A stretch of DNA of 64,000 nt from a virus: positions 1 to 64,000 of IMG/VR virus record IMGVR_UViG_3300037508_001008. One strand, written 5' to 3'. Every line of letters starts with the position of its first letter. Position 1 is the stretch's first letter. The notes beneath the pieces are model-generated. The model saw only the letters and a program-made list of their open reading frames with translations. It made no database searches and was not told the DNA's origin. The position numbers were made by a program, and so were the translations under genes. Shown in pieces: positions 60,961-64,000 of this stretch.

Positions 60961-61009
60961 AGAGGAGCCTCTGCTACACATCCAGTGTAGTTAGAGGCTC
61001 TTCTTTTTT
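60961..61009 (+). terminator. Cassette terminator, CTACAC-atcca-GTGTAG family
   Basis: GAGCCTCT.GCTACAC / GTGTAG...AGAGGCTC (60965-61000) then six T. CG versus CA arm changes relative to other family members are compensatory. Confidence 0.92.
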
Positions 61010-61011
61010 GC

Positions 61012-61027
61012 CTAGGCCATCGGGGCC
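61012..61027 (+). promoter_or_regulatory. CTAG start element with GGCC hairpin
   Basis: GCCTAG and GGCC-ATCGG-GGCC (61015-61027); ATAG is replaced by CTAG. Followed by AACGGTAAGGAGAAAC before ATG 61048. Confidence 0.55.
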
Positions 61028-61047
61028 AACGGTAAGGAGAAACAGAA

Positions 61048-61467
61048 ATGAAAAAGACAACAAAGAAGGCGCAGGCCAAAAAGGTGTCCCGAGAGGAGCT
61101 AATCGATCAGATCGAAAAGCTGTTCGAAGGAGGCCAAAAAGCGTTGAACCTCACGCAAAAGCGAAACATCCTGAAGAAATTGCAGGAGTTCCGAAACAGC
61201 GAATTGGAATTCAACGCCGAACTGGCTCAGCAAATCATTGAGGCTCTTGCCAAGTACCAGGGAATGAAGAAGGTTGCTACTACACCTCAGCCCCTCAACC
61301 CACAGGGGAAAGCCCAGGTCAAGTGCCTTGGCTACTGGAACTCAAACGGCAAGCATGTGTGCGAAGAAATCCTTGAGGGAACCCGACAGGAAATCGGACG
61401 CAAGGCCAATCGGTGCGAAAGCTGCCGAAAGGAATACACGCCTCTCAAGGCAATCAGCAACAGCTGA
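61048..61467 (+). CDS. Basic protein with C-terminal zinc ribbon (139 aa)
   Basis: Lys-rich N-terminus (MKKTTKKAQAKKVSREELID), helical middle, then a Cys cluster CLGYWNSNGKHVCEEI ... NRCESCRKEY (about residues 94-130) typical of a zinc ribbon. Likely nucleic-acid binding. GTAAGGAG is the Shine-Dalgarno. Confidence 0.65.
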   Translation: MKKTTKKAQAKKVSREELIDQIEKLFEGGQKALNLTQKRNILKKLQEFRNSELEFNAELAQQIIEALAKYQGMKKVATTPQPLNPQGKAQVKCLGYWNSNGKHVCEEILEGTRQEIGRKANRCESCRKEYTPLKAISNS

Positions 61468-61493
61468 TCACAAAAGCAACACAAAAGGGTTTT

Positions 61494-61537
61494 GTCCCCT
61501 CCTACGTTCAGTACGTGGGTAGGGGACTTCCCTTTTT
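61494..61537 (+). terminator. Cassette terminator, GTCCCCT stem
   Basis: GTCCCC...TACG / ACGTgGG.TAGGGGAC (61494-61527) followed by TTCCC and five T. Confidence 0.88.
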
Positions 61538-61540
61538 CGC

Positions 61541-61556
61541 CTAGGCCATCGGGGCC
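61541..61556 (+). promoter_or_regulatory. CTAG start element with GGCC hairpin
   Basis: GCCTAG and GGCC-ATCGG-GGCC (61544-61556), as at 61012, then GGTAAGGAGGGC before ATG 61575. Confidence 0.55.
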
Positions 61557-61574
61557 AACGGTAAGGAGGGCATT

Positions 61575-61802
61575 ATGCCTAAGAAAAACAAATTCAGAAA
61601 GTACAACTTGGACAACCGAGATTGCGACTACTGTGGAGAATTTCACTGGGCGGGTGAAATGACTTACCTGGGAAACATTCCGGGAAGAGGACAGACATTC
61701 ATCTGCTCAAAGTGTGAGCTTCGGAGGAACGCAATCCAGAAAGCCAAGAAAGTGAAGAAAGAGCGAGAAGACCTCAAGGCATCGCAGCCAAAGTTGTTCT
61801 GA
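61575..61802 (+). CDS. Small zinc-finger protein (75 aa)
   Basis: CDYCGEFHW (about residues 17-20) and CSKCELRR (44-47) are the two CxxC knuckles; a basic helical tail follows (AIQKAKKVKKEREDL). Probably nucleic-acid binding. Confidence 0.75.
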   Translation: MPKKNKFRKYNLDNRDCDYCGEFHWAGEMTYLGNIPGRGQTFICSKCELRRNAIQKAKKVKKEREDLKASQPKLF

Positions 61803-61807
61803 AGCTA

Positions 61808-61861
61808 AGAGAGTAAGGTCATCATTCATATTGACAACATGGATGATGACCTTCTCTTTTT
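61808..61861 (+). terminator. Terminator with AAGGTCATCAT stem
   Basis: AGAG...AAGGTCATCAT and its complement ATGATGACCTT...CTCT (61808-61857) with a 17-nt loop and a U-tract. Confidence 0.88.
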
Positions 61862-61893
61862 CTTATAGTATATTAGTCTTTTTTTATTTATAG
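61862..61893 (+). promoter_or_regulatory. Two successive TATAG elements
   Basis: TTTTTCTTATAG (ATAG 61865-61868) and TCTTTTTTTATTTATAG (ATAG 61890-61893). The second shows the T-tract/TATAG core without a terminator in front, indicating that the T-run belongs to the start element itself. Confidence 0.55.
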
Positions 61894-62118
61894 CTGGCTA
61901 GGCGCATTCTAAACCCCTTCGGGGGGTGTGAATACACCTCTAGCGAAAAGAATGTAGTGAAAGTCACTCATTCTAAAAAGAAGGGATTAACTTCCTTCTA
62001 AAAAGAAGGGATTCTCTTCATTCTAAAAAGAAGGGACTAACTTCCTTCTAAAAAGAAGGGAGAGTTTCCCAACGAGATACCTGCTCGTACACAGGTTTGC
62101 CATCAAGGAGGAAACGAA
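61893..62118 (+). ncRNA. Structured 5' leader or small RNA with pseudoknot potential
   Basis: About 225 nt without an ORF before the second SSB-like gene. GCTAG (61897-61901) can pair with CTAGC (61940-61944) and CATTCT (61905-61910) with AGAATG (61949-61954), which cross, giving an H-type pseudoknot; inside is CCCC-TTC-GGGG and next is AGTGA-AAG-TCACT. Four hairpin repeats and AAGGAGGAAAC follow. Either a regulatory leader of the SSB-like gene or a separate RNA. Confidence 0.4.
61969..62062 (+). repeat. Four inverted-repeat units with exact 25-bp period
   Basis: TTCTAAAAAGAAGGGA begins at 61971, 61996, 62021 and 62046. Each is an inverted repeat (CTTCT-AAAA-AGAAG); odd and even units differ in flanks (CATTCT versus CCTTCT), so the array is a duplicated 50-bp pair. 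Related single copies lie near 62746, 63104 and 63689. Confidence 0.9.
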
Positions 62119-62619
62119 ATGGCACAAAATACCAAGTCCAACAAGACCATCAGCGTGTGGGTCAACGCGGGAGAAAGCAAGATCGTGTTGAACCGCAAGG
62201 ATGGTGCAGAATGGAGTCGTCCACTCTTCTTCAATGCTCCTAACGGAGTCCGCGAGAAGATCGCCATCTGGCTCGGAAAGGTGTTGACCGACGAGAACGG
62301 CAAGCCCGTACTCAAGCTCAACAAGATCACGGGTCAGATGGAGAAGCAGGTCGACTTCACGAAGAAGGCCACGAACAACTGCGAGTGGGAGATGGACCTG
62401 AAGATGGTTAAGACAGAAGCCATCAAGTCGGGCGCAAACGCTGGCAAGTTGGCGGACTCGATCACCATCACGGATGAGAACTTGTCCGAATGGTTGAAGC
62501 AGTTGGTGTTCACCAAGCGCGGTAGCATCCGTGCAAACGTGGCAACCACGCTCAGCGAGTTCGAGCCGACCATCATCGGTGACGACGACGAGGACGGTGA
62601 CGACTTCGAGGATTTCTGA
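62119..62619 (+). CDS. Putative single-stranded DNA-binding protein, paralog 2 (166 aa)
   Basis: Related to the 151-aa protein at 57136 (WVNAGESKIVLN, NAPNGVREKIAIWLGK, then a C-terminal ITDENLSEWLKQLVF / INDDGLEEWLDMV block) and ends in a strongly acidic tail with terminal Phe (DDDEDGDDFEDF). This is the most GC-rich, strongly codon-biased gene of the window, as expected for an abundant ssDNA-coating protein. GGAGGAAACGAA precedes the ATG. Confidence 0.55.
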   Translation: MAQNTKSNKTISVWVNAGESKIVLNRKDGAEWSRPLFFNAPNGVREKIAIWLGKVLTDENGKPVLKLNKITGQMEKQVDFTKKATNNCEWEMDLKMVKTEAIKSGANAGKLADSITITDENLSEWLKQLVFTKRGSIRANVATTLSEFEPTIIGDDDEDGDDFEDF

Positions 62620-62647
62620 TCCTCAGAGTCAGCGGTCAAGGAACGAA

Positions 62648-62681
62648 GGTTGGGTACTACGAGAAATCGTGGTACCCAGCC
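62648..62681 (+). terminator. Terminator-like hairpin after SSB-like gene
   Basis: TGGGTAC.TACGA-GAAA-TCGTGGTACCCA (within 62648-62681). A T-tract follows only 25-30 nt later, within the next start element. Confidence 0.75.
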
Positions 62682-62702
62682 TAAGTTTCTTATAAAAAGA
62701 TT

Positions 62703-62789
62703 CTTTTTTATTTATAGAGCTCTCTTTAATCTTTGAGCACATACAAAAAAGAAGGGGGATTATCATCTCTCTTTATTTTTTACTTATAG
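62703..62789 (+). promoter_or_regulatory. Two TATAG start elements flanking a short leader
   Basis: TTCTTTTTTATTTATAG (ATAG 62714-62717) and TTTATTTTTTACTTATAG (ATAG 62786-62789), 72 nt apart. The stretch between has AAAAAGAAGGG (62746-62756), a half-copy of the 25-bp repeat. The second lies 21 nt before ATG 62811. Confidence 0.55.
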
Positions 62790-62810
62790 ATACCAGAAAG
62801 GAAATAAGTC

Positions 62811-63107
62811 ATGGTGATGTTAATTAATGGTATGCTTTTGGGCATTTGTTTTACTTTTGCCGGCGCATATCTATATCAAACAGCTCGTTATCGCTTAACT
62901 CATGGTAAAAAGATCCTTGTTGCAAAGCAAGAGGTTGGATATGTCATTAGTTGTAGATATAATGGTTCAAAGCATTGGTTTTTTATTGATGAGTATGGTC
63001 AAAAGTCACAAGATCATTTCGATAAAAAGCAACATGCAGTAAGAACATGCAAAAAAGACTTCTTATCACGGCGACACAAGCAAACCACTATTGCACGTAT
63101 CGCCTAA
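62811..63107 (+). CDS. Small membrane-anchored protein (98 aa)
   Basis: One N-terminal membrane helix (LINGMLLGICFTFAGAYLYQ, about residues 4-23) and a basic cytoplasmic domain (RYRLTHGKKILVAKQEVGYV ... RRHKQTTIARIA). AGAAAGGAAA precedes ATG 62811. Its stop is followed at once by the large structured region. Confidence 0.6.
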   Translation: MVMLINGMLLGICFTFAGAYLYQTARYRLTHGKKILVAKQEVGYVISCRYNGSKHWFFIDEYGQKSQDHFDKKQHAVRTCKKDFLSRRHKQTTIARIA

Positions 63108-63660
63108 AAAGAAGGGTGTGTGAACTCCACTAGGGGAGTATAAACCGTTTTAAGCCTAGTGCGTTCCCCAGATAACACTGGGGAGATAACTGAGTTTCCG
63201 CGTACATACCAGTGTACGTCCGGCCCGATTATAAATCGGAATAAGGATATAAGATCTGGATAATCTTATATGGAATATTATATTATGATTGCAGATCCCG
63301 TCATAATATAAGAACTCCGATGCAGGAGGAACCTGCTGCGGTAACCATATTGGTACCGTAATACAGGGAAACAGGTGTAGTCAGTTCTAGTTCAGGACTA
63401 CATCGGCATAGATATAACTAGAGGGCTCTTGTATACGGATGTCCAAAGAACATATTGTTCGGCCTGATCAGCCAGTATATACTGAAAATAATCTCAAGCA
63501 GTTATACTTGAGTACCGGGAGCACCCAGTCCCCGAAGGATGTCGGAGATAGTAAACACTATCAACTGGGCTATTCTAAAGTTCTCCCCCCCGGGTTGAGC
63601 ACCTTGCGTTTTTACCCTCCTTTTCGCAAGAGTGCTCCCCGGGAGAGATCATAGTCTTCT
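63108..63660 (+). ncRNA. Large structured RNA candidate (~540 nt)
   Basis: No convincing ORF; a 71-codon frame at 63439-63654 lacks a Shine-Dalgarno and overlaps the helices. Visible stems (5' arm/3' arm): 63128-63134/63155-63161; 63166-63171/63178-63183; 63201-63206/63213-63218; 63225-63230/63234-63239; 63247-63255/63263-63271 (9 bp); 63278-63288/63301-63311 (11 bp); 63322-63326/63332-63336; 63339-63358; 63376-63382/63396-63402; 63473-63484; 63493-63498/63507-63512; 63547-63552/63557-63562 inside 63524-63529/63564-63569; 63603-63608/63625-63630. Long-range: 63517-63524 with 63632-63639 and 63315-63320 with 63542-63547. Size and ornateness recall phage RNAs such as ROOL or GOLLD; identity is not established. 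Confidence 0.65.
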
Positions 63661-63667
63661 AAAAAAT

Positions 63668-63706
63668 TCTTTTTTCTTTATAATTGTCCCTTCTAAAAAG
63701 AAGGGG
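63668..63706 (+). promoter_or_regulatory. TATAAT start element with CCCTTCT hairpin
   Basis: TTCTTTTTTCTTTATAAT, the T6-N3-TATA core, then CCCTTCT-AAAA-AGAAGGG as 5' hairpin, the same inverted repeat as in the 61969 array. AGAAAGGAACCCTT precedes ATG 63733. Confidence 0.55.
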
Positions 63707-63732
63707 TGTAATACCAACAGAAAGGAACCCTT

Positions 63733-63927
63733 ATGCAGTTAATTAAAAATTTAATAAAGATCTACGCAGCGATTCTTGTATGCTGTGCTATCGCCGGCGC
63801 AATTACCGGTGGTGCAAAAGCAGTTAAAGAGTTGCGCGCAGAAAACAACAAACCATTGTTCAATCATTCTCCAGAATTTCTGAAAATATTGAACCACTAT
63901 GAAAAGAAAGAAAAGGTAGCATCATGA
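63733..63927 (+). CDS. Small membrane protein (64 aa)
   Basis: One membrane helix (IYAAILVCCAIAGAITGG, about residues 9-26) and a charged soluble end (KAVKELRAENNKPLFNHSPE). AGAAAGGA precedes the ATG. Its TGA overlaps the next ATG (ATGA), so unlike most right-arm genes it is part of a coupled pair. Confidence 0.65.
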   Translation: MQLIKNLIKIYAAILVCCAIAGAITGGAKAVKELRAENNKPLFNHSPEFLKILNHYEKKEKVAS

Positions 63928-64000
63928 GTATTTCAAGCAAAATGGGTAAAATTGCAGGTAAGGTCGTGACCGGATCCAAGGCAGCACCCAAAGCAACAAA
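63924..64000 (+). CDS. Partial gene at right edge
   Basis: ATG 63924 overlaps the previous stop and an open frame continues off the window: MSISSKMGKIAGKVVTGSKA then Ala/Pro/Lys. A basic Gly/Lys/Ala-rich N-terminus. Only 25 codons are visible. Confidence 0.5.
   Translation, partial: MSISSKMGKIAGKVVTGSKAAPKAT

Noticed and set aside
61969-62062. CRISPR array
   Set aside because: The repeats are 16 bp with 9-nt spacers that are themselves repeated; no cas genes.
63439-63654. 71-codon ORF inside the structured region
   Set aside because: No Shine-Dalgarno, unusual composition, and its sequence is occupied by several perfect RNA stems.
63128-63660. Group I intron
   Set aside because: GTTCAGGACTACATC and ATAGTC superficially resemble the R and S elements, but GACTAC pairs locally with GTAGTC at 63376-63402, no P/Q (P4) pairing is found and no interrupted gene flanks it.
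1-64000. tRNA or rRNA genes
   Set aside because: No cloverleaf with a T-loop GTTCRA motif and CCA-type end was seen by eye; a tRNAscan run would be needed to exclude them.

Overview
The window is part of a large tailed-phage genome with a contractile (myovirus-type) tail that most likely infects an actinobacterium. The phage call rests on recognisable terminase large subunit, portal, prohead protease/scaffold, HK97-type major capsid protein, two sheath-like proteins, tail-tube paralogs and tail chaperones. The host call rests on a WhiB-family regulator (55420-55665), a family essentially confined to Actinobacteria and their phages. Species and exact host cannot be read from the sequence.

Left arm (1-48843, all on the minus strand, AT-rich, tightly packed with 1-8 nt start/stop overlaps). 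Read in transcription order, right to left, it runs: a ClpB-like AAA+ ATPase; small Gly/Arg-rich and Cys-rich proteins; a 1165-aa protein with an intact DEDDh exonuclease domain; Gly/Ala-rich putative internal virion proteins; the terminase; a block of adhesin-like genes (FN3/Ig-like, repeat-rich); portal; glycosyltransferase; protease-scaffold; capsid; neck and fibre-like proteins; two sheath-like proteins; two tube-like proteins; a third tube paralog fused to peptidoglycan-binding domains; a tandem pair of tail-assembly chaperones; and two giant proteins in the tape-measure position, the second running off the left edge.

Right arm (49240-64000, almost all plus strand, visibly more GC-rich in 52500-62650). 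It starts with recA and continues with about 20 short genes, most unrecognised, many small zinc-finger-like or membrane proteins. From about 51.5 kb nearly every gene is an independent cassette: a TATAG-like start element, a small 5' hairpin, a strong Shine-Dalgarno, the ORF, sometimes a (TAAG)n array that stops all three frames, then a strong hairpin terminator whose T-tract runs directly into the next start element. The same TATAG-plus-hairpin element precedes the ClpB-like gene that heads the minus-strand structural operon. Likely DNA-metabolism genes here are recA, two paralogous SSB-like proteins with acidic tails ending in Phe, a third protein ending in an SSB-like tip, and an unrecognised 836-aa protein.

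The least explained parts are a ~540-nt stretch without a convincing gene at 63108-63660 that folds into at least a dozen hairpins plus long-range helices (a large structured RNA candidate), a perfectly 25-bp-periodic inverted-repeat array at 61969-62062, and the repeated terminator/start-element system itself. No tRNA, rRNA, CRISPR array, integrase or lysis cassette was seen. Folding and family calls are by eye.
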